Counted from the stretch's first letter, positions 8,358 to 17,299 are shown. The stretch is DNA of 64,000 nt from Kitasatospora sp. NA04385 (GCF_013364235.1 NZ_CP054919.1:6889728-6953727), one strand, 5' to 3'. Notes: generated by a model from the letters alone, not told the origin. Numbers and translations: made by a program.

Positions 8358-9401
8358 ATGTCAGAGCAGCCGACGTACCCGCCCAAGCCCCGCCCCGGCG
8401 ACCGGATCGCCATCGTCTCCCCGGGGTTCGCCGGTCCCGGTGCCTACCCGCTCCCGTACGAGCTCGGACTGCGCCGCCTGCGCGAGGAGTTCGGGCTCGA
8501 ACCGGTGGAGTACCCCACCACCCGCAAGCTCGACTCCACCCCCGCCGAGCGCGCCGCCGACCTGCACGCCGCCTTCGCCGACCCGAGCGTCACCGCGGTC
8601 ATGGCCACCATCGGCGGCAGCGACCAGATCACCGTGATCCCTCACCTCGACGCCGAGTTGATCCGCGCCAACCCCAAGCCGTTCTTCGGCTACAGCGACA
8701 ACACCAACCTGCTCGACTTCCTGCATCGCCAAGGTGTCGTCGCCTACCACGGGGCCGCCCTGATGACCCAGCTCGGCCGTCCGCTCGCCGTCCACCCCCT
8801 CACCGCCGCCTCGCTGCGCGCCGCGCTCTTCACCGGCGGCGCGTACGAACTCACCGAGGCCACCGACACCAGCGTCACCGGCGGCCGCTGGGAGGACCCG
8901 ACCACCTTCACCCGCGAGCCCGCCGTCGAACCCGCCACCGGCTGGCACTGGCACCGCCCCGACCAGGTCGTCGAGGGCACCACCTGGGGCGGCAACCTGG
9001 AGATCCTGCACTGGATGGCCGCCGCCGACCGGCTGCGTCCCGCCGAGGAGTACACCGGCGGGGTGCTCCTGCTGGAGACCTCGGAGGAACTCCCCTCCGG
9101 CACCGAGGTGTTCCGGATGCTCCGCAACCTCGGCGAACGCGGCCTGCTGCGCCGCTTCCCCGCCGTACTGGTCGGCCGCGCCCAAGCCTGCTCCTTCGAC
9201 CACCCCCGCGACGCGGCCGGCCGCGCCCGCTACCGCGCCGAGCAGCGCGCCGCCGTCCTGCGCGCCCTGGACGCCTACGCCCCCGCCGCCATGGCCGTCT
9301 TCGACGTCGACCTCGGCCACACCGAACCGCAGCTGGTCATCCCCTACGGCGGCCGCGTCCGCATCGACGGCCCGGCCCGCCGGATCACCGTCACCTACTG
9401 A
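8358..9401 (+). CDS. S66-family LD-carboxypeptidase / MccF-like peptidase
   Basis: The 347-residue protein begins R-P-G-D-R-I-A-I-V-S-P-G. The S66 catalytic triad can be placed: nucleophile Ser in F-F-G-Y-S-D-N-T (about residue 115), Glu in W-G-G-N-L-E-I-L, and His in D-L-G-H-T-E-P-Q. The family cleaves the L,D bond of murein tetrapeptides (LdcA) or hydrolyses microcin C-type acyl-adenylates (MccF). The long central insertion (about 170-205) is nearer the MccF branch, so self-immunity or detoxification is as likely as wall recycling. No signal peptide is seen, so it acts in the cytoplasm. Confidence 0.85.
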   Translation: MSEQPTYPPKPRPGDRIAIVSPGFAGPGAYPLPYELGLRRLREEFGLEPVEYPTTRKLDSTPAERAADLHAAFADPSVTAVMATIGGSDQITVIPHLDAELIRANPKPFFGYSDNTNLLDFLHRQGVVAYHGAALMTQLGRPLAVHPLTAASLRAALFTGGAYELTEATDTSVTGGRWEDPTTFTREPAVEPATGWHWHRPDQVVEGTTWGGNLEILHWMAAADRLRPAEEYTGGVLLLETSEELPSGTEVFRMLRNLGERGLLRRFPAVLVGRAQACSFDHPRDAAGRARYRAEQRAAVLRALDAYAPAAMAVFDVDLGHTEPQLVIPYGGRVRIDGPARRITVTY

Positions 9402-9545
9402 CACCCGCCGCCGCCCGCCCGTGCTGCCCGCCCGTGCTGTCCGACCGGGCTGCCGGTCCGTGCTGTCCGTCCGCAGGCGAGGAGTGCTGTCGGGCGCCGC
9501 TGTTACCTTGGCGGGCGATTCCCGACTCGACCCCGGAGAGGGCGC

Positions 9546-10142
9546 ATGTACGACGAACGGTTGGCCGAGTTCTCCCGCGAGCGGCTGGACGGTCGCCCGG
9601 TCCCTGCGGACCTGCGGACGCTGCTGGTGGCGCAGTGGGAGGGCCGGGACGACCTCGCCCGGCTCCTGGGCCTCGAGTTCTTCGAGGCAGGGGAGCTCCA
9701 TCCGCTGCTGGACACCGGTTACCTGAGCGAGGCGGAACTCGCGGACCCGGAGATGCAGTGCGTCAACGCCGCGGCTGCGGCGATGGCCGAGCACGTCAAG
9801 CTCGTGGCGAAGGGCGGAAAGGGCTGGCTCGGCTACTGGCTGCACCCCCGCGAACCTGCCGACCGCGGTTGGCGCCTGGTGGAGCTGGACACCGAGTTCA
9901 CCTTCTGGCGGCTCCGAGGCCGCACCCTGGCCGAGGGCGTCGCGGCCGAACAGTCGGGGTACCGGGACGAGCCGGACGAGCGGGACGCGTTCGCCCGGCT
10001 GGCTACCGAACTCGCCGCCCTCGGGCTGCTGTTGGACACCCGGGAGTACGAAGCCCTCGGCGACACCGAGTACCGGGTGGACCCGGAGGCGCTCATGGAG
10101 GAACTGATCGAGGCCGAACGGGAGCAGCGCGGGCTCCACTGA
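9546..10142 (+). CDS. Hypothetical protein
   Basis: The 198-residue acidic protein matches no characterised family I recognise. It has an N-terminal helical part, a W-L-G-Y-W-L-H-P-R-E segment, and a W-R-L-V-E-L-D-T-E-F-T-F-W strand pair. That pattern recalls small SMI1/KNR4-type or immunity-like proteins, but the match is too weak to name. ATG 9546 follows a GGAGAGGG ribosome site. It is followed by a repeat array. Confidence 0.6.
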   Translation: MYDERLAEFSRERLDGRPVPADLRTLLVAQWEGRDDLARLLGLEFFEAGELHPLLDTGYLSEAELADPEMQCVNAAAAAMAEHVKLVAKGGKGWLGYWLHPREPADRGWRLVELDTEFTFWRLRGRTLAEGVAAEQSGYRDEPDERDAFARLATELAALGLLLDTREYEALGDTEYRVDPEALMEELIEAEREQRGLH

Positions 10143-10154
10143 CCTCGGGAGGAC

Positions 10155-10303
10155 CTTTGCGGTGACATGGGTGTGGTGACACGAGTGATGTGACATCGAT
10201 GTGGCGACATGGGTGACGTGGCACGGATGAGGTGGCATGGGTGATGTGACATCGATGTGGGGACACGGGTGACGTGACACGGATGAGGTGACATGGGAGT
10301 GCC
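10155..10303. repeat. Array of about ten 13-15-bp repeats (GTGACAYNGGTGA type)
   Basis: Units such as GTGACATGGGTG, GTGACACGAGTGAT and GTGACATCGATGTG run head to tail. They share the GTGACRYG element with the array at 6902-7190. The rest of the gap to 10507 shows no gene and no other clear signal. Confidence 0.75.
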
Positions 10304-10507
10304 TTGTATCTGCAGAGGCCGTGTGCGGATCACTCCGTGTTGGTATGGAGCCGGTGAGTCTCGGAGCCGGCGTTTGCCGCGCTGACGATGTGCTGTGTTG
10401 CCTTGCGGGCGTTCTCGCACGACGGAGACCGCGCGTGCGCGTGCGGGTGACGGGAGGTCAGGCCGCGGCAGTTCGGGCTGCGTCGCTGATCATGCGCTCT
10501 TCCTGCT

Positions 10508-11359
10508 TCAGTAGCCCCTGACGAGGAGCTTGGCTCTGGTCTGAGGCCATGTGGTGTGCAGGTAGTAGTCCTCGGCGGCGCGCCAACGCCTGATCCACTC
10601 CTCGGGGTTCTCGCCGCGTGCTCGCACGCGCTGTAGGCAAACGTCTCGCGGGGTGTCGACGTAGGCGGTGAAGTGGTAGTAGTGGGCCAGCTCCGGGCGG
10701 GCGGAGTAGACCCCTTCGACGATCACCACGGCTCCAGGGGCGATCTCGCGCCAGGCACCGAGTTGTCCGGTGGTCCAGTCATAGAGCTGGTAGCGGGCGG
10801 CCTGGCCGTCCCGCAGCGGGATCAGGATCTGGTCCCGGAGACGTTCCCAGTCGAAGTAGCGCTGGTAGCCCTGTTCCGCGTCGAGCAACTCCCGCTCGCG
10901 GTCGGGCATCGGACGGTAGAAGTCGTCGACGTGGACGATGACGGCGCCGTCGAGGTGTCCGGCCACCGCGGCAGCCAACGTCGTCTTGCCCGATCCTCCA
11001 GCGCCATCGATGGCGACGATCCTGGTGGCCCCTCGGGTTTGGGGCAGTTGCAGGAAACCGTCGGCAACGTCCTTCGCTCGCTCCGCCACGTCCACGAGCT
11101 GCTGATGCGCCCGCAGTTCGGTGGTCCGCGCGGCACTCGAAAGCACGATCCGCTTCGCTTCTCCGAGGTCCCCCGGGCCGGCTCCCAGCAGTTCCCGGGT
11201 GACGACGATCGACTCCATGACGCCGGCCCCGAGGTCCCGCAGCAGCCGTTGGACATGTTCCATGCCCTCGTCCTGGTCCAGCAACGGCTCGCATTGCTCG
11301 ACCAGGTAGGCAAGTCGTGCAGCACGCTCTGCAGAAAGGCCCTGGACGTTTTCGAACAC
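10508..11359 (-). CDS. Uridine-kinase-like P-loop NTPase
   Basis: The 283-residue protein has an N-terminal helical region (about 1-105) without a recognised domain, then a kinase domain. The Walker A motif is I-D-G-A-G-G-S-G-K-T-T (about 118). The V-D-D-F-Y-R acidic pair follows, then the V-I-V-E-G-V-Y strand, all typical of the uridine kinase/PRK-like family. The extra N-terminus distinguishes it from plain Udk and may be regulatory. The start is GTG 11359, after an AAGGAG ribosome site 7 nt upstream. The substrate cannot be fixed from sequence. Confidence 0.7.
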   Translation of the reverse strand: MFENVQGLSAERAARLAYLVEQCEPLLDQDEGMEHVQRLLRDLGAGVMESIVVTRELLGAGPGDLGEAKRIVLSSAARTTELRAHQQLVDVAERAKDVADGFLQLPQTRGATRIVAIDGAGGSGKTTLAAAVAGHLDGAVIVHVDDFYRPMPDRERELLDAEQGYQRYFDWERLRDQILIPLRDGQAARYQLYDWTTGQLGAWREIAPGAVVIVEGVYSARPELAHYYHFTAYVDTPRDVCLQRVRARGENPEEWIRRWRAAEDYYLHTTWPQTRAKLLVRGY

Positions 11360-11479
11360 GAGAACTCCTTGTGGGCGGCGTGCGGGGCGGAGACAAACTA
11401 CTTTCCGCGCACCTCAGGAGGCCACTTCTTTCCCGGTTCTTTCCCGGCTGCCTGAGATGGGCCGGTTGCGGACCGTGAG

Positions 11480-11941
11480 TCAGCTGCCCGATCCGATCGA
11501 GGTGCTGCGGGCGGCGGAAAGCCGGTTCACACGGCTGGCCGCTGGGGCGGTCGCTCGCAGGTGGATGACCTCTTCATGCTGGGCGGCGAACCGGGCGAGG
11601 GCCTGAGCGCGGAAGTCCGTGAGCTGCTCGACGGTGCCGTCCGCCCGGGCGAGCCGAGCCTTGGGTTTGGTGACCTCTGTCTTGAGCCGCTCGACCTGGG
11701 CGTCCCGCGGGTCGGCGATCTCTCCGATGGCGTGGAGGGACCGCAGCCGGTGTTCGAACTCTTCGCGGAGGTGGGCACAGGGTCGGGTCCCGTGGAAGGC
11801 GGTGCGGTCGGCGGCGGATTCGCGGGCCAGGGTCTTGATGCCGCAGGTGCCGCTGGGCGGGATGTCGCCGTGCAGGAGGCGGTCCATGGCGGCCCGGATG
11901 CGGTTCTCGTTCTCGGTCCGTTGTGCTGCGGTGATCCTCAC
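11480..11941 (-). CDS. TnpC-like coiled-coil accessory protein of a Tn554-type recombinase module
   Basis: The 153-residue, mostly helical protein has an N-terminal basic segment (M-R-I-T-A-A-Q-R-T-E-N-E-N-R-I-R-A-A-M-D). A C-terminal coiled coil (about 80-130) is rich in Ala, Leu, Glu and Arg. This pattern is common for the small third gene next to Tn554-like tyrosine recombinases in streptomycetes. Its start overlaps by 4 nt (11938-11941) the end of the recombinase remnant upstream, as in an intact module. The recombinase is truncated, so this gene is probably an orphan. Confidence 0.5.
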   Translation of the reverse strand: MRITAAQRTENENRIRAAMDRLLHGDIPPSGTCGIKTLARESAADRTAFHGTRPCAHLREEFEHRLRSLHAIGEIADPRDAQVERLKTEVTKPKARLARADGTVEQLTDFRAQALARFAAQHEEVIHLRATAPAASRVNRLSAARSTSIGSGS

Positions 11942-12441
11942 GCGGAGTCCTCCTCGGGTTGGTCGGTGGCGGCTGCGTCGATCTCCGCGACGACCCGGAC
12001 GGCCCGGTGGCAGGGGTGGTGGGTGGCCTGCGGGCAGCGGGCGGAGTCACGCATCCCGACCGGTGGCCGGTCGGCGGTGGGGGCGTCGGCGAGTTCGAGG
12101 CAGAGCGCGCGGGAGGGGTCGGTGAACCGGTAGAAGTTCGCCGGGCCGATGTGCAGGGTCTTGGCGCGCTTGGTCGGTAGGTTCAGCACGTCCCGGTCGC
12201 TGCGCTGGGTCCGAAGCGCCGGTGCTGCGGCCGGTTCGAGCTTCTCGTCGACGCTGGCGAAGAACTCGGTGAGGCTGTGGGCGCCGGGGCCGGCGGGCAG
12301 GATGCCCTGCTGGTGGTTGCGGAACTCGGCCAGGACCAGGTCCAGGTTGCGGTCGCTCTCATACTTGTTGACCTCGGCCAGCGGTTCGGCCCGGGCTTCG
12401 CCGGGGCGCGGGACGTTGGTGGTGGCGGCGGTGGTGGCGCC
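11938..12441 (-). pseudogene. Truncated recombinase (Tn554-like TnpB type), C-terminal remnant
   Basis: The minus-strand frame is open from a TGA near 12447 down to 11938. The visible part contains E-V-N-K-Y-E-S-D-R-N-L, F-F-A-S-V-D-E-K-L-E, and a C-terminal M-R-D-S-A-R-C-P-Q-A-T-H-H-P-C-H-R Cys/His motif that I associate with these recombinases. The catalytic tyrosine-recombinase core is absent and no start codon with a ribosome site is seen. The central part between the two conserved blocks is also shorter than expected. The adjacent GlxA-type gene ends at 12451, so the break lies there. Confidence 0.55.
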
Positions 12442-12450
12442 GGTTCAGGT

Positions 12451-13407
12451 TCAGGACGGTGGCGGGCGGAAGGTGGCCCGGTAGGTGCTCGGCGGGACGC
12501 CCACGTGCTCGCGGAACAGCGCTCGGACGTTCCCCGGCGTGCCCAGCCCGCAGCGGTGCGCCACCGCCTCCACGGTCAGGTCCGTCGACTCCAGCAGCTC
12601 CCGCGCCCGGGCCAGCCGCGCCTCCAGCAGCCAGCGCATCGGCGGCAGCCCCGTCCCGGTGTGGAAACGGCGGATCAGGGTCCGTCGCGACACCCCGGCC
12701 CGGTGGGCCAACCTGTCGACGCTCAGCGGGAGATGGAGGTTCTCCAGCACCCACTCGTGCAGCCGGGCCAGGTCCGCGCCCGGTGCGGCGGACAGCGGCA
12801 GGTCGATGTACTGGGCCTGCCCGCCCTCCCGCTGCGGGGCCGTCACCAGCGTCCTGGCCCGCTGGTTGGCGACCCGCGTCCCGTGGTCGGAGCGCACCAG
12901 GTGCAGGCACAGGTCCAGCCCGGCCGCGACGCCCGCCGAGGTCAGCACCGCGCCCTCGTCCACGTACAGCACCTTCGGGTCCACCGTCACCCCCGGGTAC
13001 GCCGCCGCCAGCTCCGCCGCGTGCTGCCAGTGCGTGGTCGCCCGGCGCCCGTCCAGCAGCCCGGTCGCCGCCAGCACGAACGCGCCCGTGCAGATCGACA
13101 CCATCCGCGCGCCCCGCTCCGCCGCCGCCCGCAGCGCCGCGCCGACCGCCGGTGCGGGCGGCGACAGCTCCGCGCACCCGGGGACGACCACGGTGTCCGC
13201 CGCCGCCAGCGCGGTCAGGCCGTCCGGCACGTACAGGTCCGGCCCGCCGTGCACCGGCACCCGGCCCGGGTGCTCCGTGCACACCTCCAGCGCGTACGGC
13301 GCGTCGGGCCAACTCCCGAACACCTGGAGCGGAATGCCCAGGTCGAGGGGCAGCACCCCCGGCAGGGCCAGCACCACCACCCGGTGCGGACGCGACAGCG
13401 AATCCAT
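12451..13407 (-). CDS. GlxA-family AraC-type transcriptional regulator
   Basis: The 318-residue protein has an N-terminal DJ-1/PfpI-like domain (about 8-175), with V-V-V-P-G and S-I-C-T-G-A-F-V-L-A at the nucleophile elbow. A C-terminal AraC pair of helix-turn-helices follows (about 215-312: L-A-H-R-A-G-V-S-R-R-T-L-I-R-R-F and V-A-H-R-C-G-L-G-T). These regulators usually control a nearby catabolic or detoxification gene. Here the divergent HD-domain gene starts 72 bp away, which makes it the natural target. ATG 13407. Confidence 0.9.
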   Translation of the reverse strand: MDSLSRPHRVVVLALPGVLPLDLGIPLQVFGSWPDAPYALEVCTEHPGRVPVHGGPDLYVPDGLTALAAADTVVVPGCAELSPPAPAVGAALRAAAERGARMVSICTGAFVLAATGLLDGRRATTHWQHAAELAAAYPGVTVDPKVLYVDEGAVLTSAGVAAGLDLCLHLVRSDHGTRVANQRARTLVTAPQREGGQAQYIDLPLSAAPGADLARLHEWVLENLHLPLSVDRLAHRAGVSRRTLIRRFHTGTGLPPMRWLLEARLARARELLESTDLTVEAVAHRCGLGTPGNVRALFREHVGVPPSTYRATFRPPPS

Positions 13408-13479
13408 GGCACGATCCTATCGGCCGACGGCACCCGTGCCACTGCCGACCGTCCGCCCGCCCGCCGTACGGTCGGGGAC

Positions 13480-14145
13480 ATGAGCACACCGACCTTCCCG
13501 CGCCCCGCGCTCCCCGTGATTCCCGTGCTGCCCACCGGCCCCGTCGCCGCGGCCGCCCTCGAATACCTGCGGGCCGCCGTCAGCCAGCCCGTCGCGCACC
13601 ACAGCGTGCGCAGCTACCTGTTCGCCCGACTCCTCGCCGACCACGAGGAGTTGACGCCCGGCGCCGACTACGACGACGACCTGCTCTTCCACGCCTGCGT
13701 CCTGCACGACCTCGGCACCTCGCCCGAGAGCCCCGGACAGGCCCGCTTCGAACTCGAGGGGGCCGACCTCGCCGCCGCGTTCCTCACCCGCCATGGCTAC
13801 CCGGTCGCCGCCGTCGACCAGGTCTGGCAGGCCATCGCCCTGCACTCCTCCGCGCAGATCGCGGACCGCAGCGGCACCCTCGCCCGCCTCACCCGCCGCG
13901 GCGTCACCTCCGACTTCGGGATCGACACCGCCCACCTCACCGACGCCCACGGCGAGGCCGTCCACCGCGACCACCCCCGGCTCGACATGACCACCGCCCT
14001 CGTCGACGCCATCACCACCCACGCCGCCCGCTCCCCGCAGGCCGCCGCCCGCTACACCCTGGCCGGTGAACTGACGCGTGAGCGTGGGGAGTCGGGGGTG
14101 ACGGGGCTGGAGTTGGGGACAGCGGCGGGGAGGTGGGGCCGCTGA
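13480..14145 (+). CDS. HD-domain protein, cyanamide hydratase-like
   Basis: The 221-residue protein has metal-binding HD-domain residues: H in P-V-A-H-H-S-V-R-S-Y-L, H-D in H-A-C-V-L-H-D-L-G-T, and later A-L-H-S-S-A. The spacing resembles the cyanamide hydratase (DDI2) type that hydrates small nitriles, but substrate assignment is only by resemblance. The last 27 residues fall in a Gly/Arg-rich sequence that is tandemly duplicated in the following intergenic DNA, so the original C-terminus may have been replaced. It is divergent from the GlxA-type regulator. Confidence 0.8.
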   Translation: MSTPTFPRPALPVIPVLPTGPVAAAALEYLRAAVSQPVAHHSVRSYLFARLLADHEELTPGADYDDDLLFHACVLHDLGTSPESPGQARFELEGADLAAAFLTRHGYPVAAVDQVWQAIALHSSAQIADRSGTLARLTRRGVTSDFGIDTAHLTDAHGEAVHRDHPRLDMTTALVDAITTHAARSPQAAARYTLAGELTRERGESGVTGLELGTAAGRWGR

Positions 14146-14315
14146 TGTGGCGGATAGGGGAGTGAGATTGGGGGTGAGAGCGGTGGGGGAGGGGGTTGGT
14201 GAACTGAATTGTGAGCGTGGGGAGTTGGGGGCGGCGGCGGGGAGGTGGGGCTGCTGATGTGGCGGATGGGGGAGTGGGGGTGGGGTGGGGGTGAGAGCGG
14301 TGGGGAGTCGGGTGT
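14065..14315. repeat. Imperfect tandem duplication of about 120-130 bp at the 3' end of the HD gene
   Basis: Unit 1 starts at 14065 (GGTGAACTGACGCGTGAGCG) and covers the end of the HD gene. Unit 2 starts at 14198 (GGTGAACTGAATTGTGAGCG). Both go on through GTGGGGAGT, GGCGGGGAGGTGGGG and CTGATGTGGCGGAT to GGTGAGAGCGGTGGGG. The top strand is strongly G-rich. Nothing else lies between the HD gene and the convergent MFS gene. Confidence 0.8.
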
Positions 14316-14354
14316 GGCGGGGGTCACCAGGGCCGGTGGTCCCTGCGGGGAGGG

Positions 14355-15680
14355 TCAATTTGCTTGTGGGGGAGGGGGGTTGCGGTGGGTTGCGTGGCGG
14401 GCTACCGGGGGGAGGGTGAGGGCGGCGCAGGTGAAGATCGTGGCGAGGGCGGCCCAGCCGGTGGTGCCGTGGGGGAGGACCAGGGCGGTGAGGGCGGCCG
14501 GGGCGAGGGCTTGGGCCAGGGCGACGCCGGTGTGCAGGACGCCCTGGTAGGCGCCGTGCGCGTGTTCGGGGGCCAGGCCGTACGCCAGGGCCCAACTGCC
14601 CGCCTGGGACAGCACTTCGCCGGCCGTCAGCAGGACCACCGCGCCGAACAGCACCACCACCGCCACCCCCGGCGTCCGCCCGGCGGCGCCCGACGCGGCC
14701 ACGCAGGCCGCGCCCACCAGCAGCCCGCCGAGCCGGAACGACCTTGCCGCGCGCGTGAGTTCCGACACCCGGCGGACCGCGAGCACCTGGAACAGCGCCA
14801 CCAGCACGGTGTTGGCGAGCAGCAGCCAGCCCATCACCGCCGGGCGGGCCGAGGTGTGCCCGAGCGTCCACAGCGGCAGCCCGACCTCCAGCACCACGTA
14901 CAGGGTGTTCACCACCGCGTTCAGCGCCGCGACCCCCACGAACGGCAGGTCCCGCAGCGGCCGCACCACCGTCGAGGCGGCACCCGGTGCGGCACCCGGT
15001 GCGGCATCCCGAGCGGCACCCCGAGCAGCACCCGTCGCGGCCCCCGTCGCGTCGGCGGCCCTCGTCGGCACGGCCCGGAGCGGGAACAGCGCCAGCAGGT
15101 ACGCCGCCGCGCTCGCGCAGATCGCCGTCCGCAGCGCGCCCCGCCCGCCGTGGGCCAGCACCAGCGAGCCGAGCGCCGCGCCCGCGCCGATGCCGACGTT
15201 GTTGAGCGCCCGCAGCACGGCCAGCGCCCTGGTCCGCGCCCCGGCGGGCAGCGCGTGGGCGTACAGCGTGGAGCGCGCCACCCCGTTCGCCCGGGACGCC
15301 GCGCCCGTCACGCACACCAGCAGGACGAACAGCCACAGCGAGCCCGTGAACGCGTACACCGCCGTCGCCGCCGCCTGCACCACGTGCACCGCCGCCAGCA
15401 CCGGCTTCGCGCCCAGCCGGTCGCACAGCCGCCCCACCGGCAGCGCCGCCGGCACCCCGCACAGGCCTGCCGCCGTCAGCGCCGCGCCGACCGTCCCCGC
15501 CGAGAAGCCCAGGCCGCGGGTGAACCAGAGCGTCCCCACCGTGAGGAACAGGCCGTTGCCGACCGCGTTGACCAGCAGCAGCGCCGCCAGGCGGCGGACC
15601 ACCGGGGCGGTGGAGACGGCAGCGGGGGAGGGGGAAGGGGAAGGGGAGGGCCGGGGTGGGGAAGCGGTGCTCACGTTCAT
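14355..15680 (-). CDS. MFS transporter
   Basis: The protein of about 441 residues has a dozen hydrophobic segments and the MFS loop motif G-R-L-C-D-R-L-G-A-K after TM2. It has a long Ala-rich cytoplasmic loop in the middle. It is probably a proton-driven drug or metabolite exporter; the substrate is unknown. ATG 15680 is preferred over the in-frame ATG at 15692. It is divergent, with a 56-bp gap, from the ArsR-type regulator at 15737, an arrangement typical of an exporter and its repressor. Confidence 0.85.
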   Translation of the reverse strand: MNVSTASPPRPSPSPSPSPAAVSTAPVVRRLAALLLVNAVGNGLFLTVGTLWFTRGLGFSAGTVGAALTAAGLCGVPAALPVGRLCDRLGAKPVLAAVHVVQAAATAVYAFTGSLWLFVLLVCVTGAASRANGVARSTLYAHALPAGARTRALAVLRALNNVGIGAGAALGSLVLAHGGRGALRTAICASAAAYLLALFPLRAVPTRAADATGAATGAARGAARDAAPGAAPGAASTVVRPLRDLPFVGVAALNAVVNTLYVVLEVGLPLWTLGHTSARPAVMGWLLLANTVLVALFQVLAVRRVSELTRAARSFRLGGLLVGAACVAASGAAGRTPGVAVVVLFGAVVLLTAGEVLSQAGSWALAYGLAPEHAHGAYQGVLHTGVALAQALAPAALTALVLPHGTTGWAALATIFTCAALTLPPVARHATHRNPPPPQAN

Positions 15681-15736
15681 GCCGCCCAGCACACCCGGGG
15701 CCGTCCGGGCCGGGAATGGATTTACCCTGGTGCTTA

Positions 15737-16750
15737 ATGATCCGCTTCCGGCTCCGTCTCGCCGACCTCGCCGCCACCTCCTTCGCGTACTCGCCGCTCC
15801 AGGAGGCCGTGCTCAGCCTGCGGATGTGGACCCACCACGCCCGCCGCTTCCCCGCGCTGCGCCCGGCATTCGAGACCGTGCGCCCCGCGTTCGAGCGGCT
15901 CGACGCGCAGCCCCTGCTCGGCGCGCTGGTCGCCCACCGCCGCTACTGGGTCCCCGACTTCCTCACCCCGCGCCCCACCGTCCCCGCCCCCGACCTGCGC
16001 GAGGAGCTCGCCGCCCTGCGCGCCACCGACCCCGCCCGGCTGCGCCCCGGCATCGAACAGACCTTCCACCCGCTCGGCGAACCCGTCCCGCCCGTCCTCG
16101 CCGACGGCCTGCGCCGCCCCGAACGGCTGCTCGCCGACCTCGCCGACGCCCTGGAGGCGTACTGGCACGCCTGCCTGCGCCCGCAGTGGTGGCCCAGGGC
16201 CCGCACCGTCCTGGCCGCCGACCTCGCGCACCGCGCCCGCACCCTCGCGGAGGGCGGTGCGGACGCCCTGTTCCGCGGCATCAGCGAACGGCTCTCCTGG
16301 GCGGACGACACGCTCACCATCCGCCGCGACGGCCCCTGGCCGTCCACCCCCGACGAGATCCCCGTCGACGGCCGCCGCCTGCTGCTCACCCCCAGCTGCT
16401 TCGCCGACGGCGTCTCCACCATGCTCGACCGCGACGCCCCGCCGCACATCGTCTACGCCACCCGCGGCCTGGCCACCCTCGCCGAACGCCCGCCGCCGCC
16501 CGCCCCGCAGGCCCTGGCCGGCCTGCTCGGCACGACCCGCGCCCGGCTGCTGGTGATGCTCGCCGACGACGGCCCCGCCACCACCACCGAACTCGCCCAC
16601 CGGCTCGCCGTCACCCCCGCCGCCGTCAGCCAGCACCTGGCCGCCCTGCACGCCGCCGCCCTGCTCGAACGCACCCGCCACGGCCGCCACGTCCACTACC
16701 GCCCCACCCCGCTCGGCAACGCCCTGCGCACGGGCAACGGCCACCCCTGA
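15737..16750 (+). CDS. ArsR-type winged-helix regulator with DUF5937-like N-terminus
   Basis: The 337-residue protein has an N-terminal part (about 1-240) rich in Arg/Leu helices, of the type found in actinomycete DUF5937-ArsR proteins. The C-terminal ArsR winged helix covers about 255-330 (L-A-H-R-L-A-V-T-P-A-A-V-S-Q-H-L-A-A-L and the R-H-G-R-H-V-H-Y wing). No metal-binding Cys cluster is seen. The 56-bp divergent spacing to the MFS gene suggests it controls the exporter and itself. The ATG at 15737 lies within a locally AT-rich stretch (GGTGCTTAATGATC). Confidence 0.85.
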   Translation: MIRFRLRLADLAATSFAYSPLQEAVLSLRMWTHHARRFPALRPAFETVRPAFERLDAQPLLGALVAHRRYWVPDFLTPRPTVPAPDLREELAALRATDPARLRPGIEQTFHPLGEPVPPVLADGLRRPERLLADLADALEAYWHACLRPQWWPRARTVLAADLAHRARTLAEGGADALFRGISERLSWADDTLTIRRDGPWPSTPDEIPVDGRRLLLTPSCFADGVSTMLDRDAPPHIVYATRGLATLAERPPPPAPQALAGLLGTTRARLLVMLADDGPATTTELAHRLAVTPAAVSQHLAALHAAALLERTRHGRHVHYRPTPLGNALRTGNGHP

Positions 16751-16834
16751 CGGCCACCCCTGACGGGCCCGTCGAGCGGGCCGGGGGTACGACGCCGGAC
16801 GGTGGCGATCGGGGAGCCGGGCGGCCGGGTGCGA

Positions 16835-17299
16835 TCAGTGGCCGACGAGGTGCCAGGTGTCGGTGGGCTCCGGGTCGGGCTGCAGGCCGGTGCTCAGGGT
16901 GATGGCGGCGACCGTGAGCAGGGCCGCCCCGAACACCAGGCAGACGACGACCAGGGCGGCCGTCCCCACGGACTGGTCCGCGTGCACCGCGTTCTCCGGC
17001 TTGCGGGGCCGGTAGCGGACCGTCAGCCGGTCGCCCACGACCAGGGTGCGGGCCGCGAGCTTGGCCCGGTGCGCGGTGCCGTCGGGCGTGCGGAACTCGA
17101 CGATTGCGTGCCGCTGGGAGGCCCGGTCGTCGCCGTGCGGCTGCGACACGAACGTCTCCAGGCAGCGCGCCTCGGCGGTCACCCCCTCGGAGGCCCACCG
17201 GCGGCCCCGCAGCAGCGCGCCGGGGAGTCCGGCGCCCAGGACGGCGAGTCCGGCCGGGCCGGTGATCAGTCCTGCCACCAGCATCGCCGTGTCGGCCAT
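16835..17299 (-). CDS. DUF3592-type membrane protein
   Basis: The 154-residue protein has a hydrophobic N-terminal helix (A-M-L-V-A-G-L-I-T-G-P-A-G-L-A-V) and a soluble beta-rich middle (H-A-I-V-E-F-R-T-P-D-G-T, V-G-D-R-L-T-V-R-Y-R-P). A second membrane helix lies near the C-terminus (T-A-A-L-V-V-V-C-L-V-F-G-A). This matches DUF3592 small membrane proteins of unknown function. The ATG at 17299 is used. Confidence 0.75.
   Translation of the reverse strand: MADTAMLVAGLITGPAGLAVLGAGLPGALLRGRRWASEGVTAEARCLETFVSQPHGDDRASQRHAIVEFRTPDGTAHRAKLAARTLVVGDRLTVRYRPRKPENAVHADQSVGTAALVVVCLVFGAALLTVAAITLSTGLQPDPEPTDTWHLVGH

Noticed and set aside
8361..10280. A long minus-strand open frame whose first codons are His/Pro-rich
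   Set aside because: The His-rich part is the antisense reading of the GTGAC repeats and the rest is antisense to two good genes.
13417..15777. A 786-codon minus-strand frame joining the HD region and the MFS gene
   Set aside because: It contains the G-rich duplication and antisense of the HD gene; the MFS protein in the other frame is much better.
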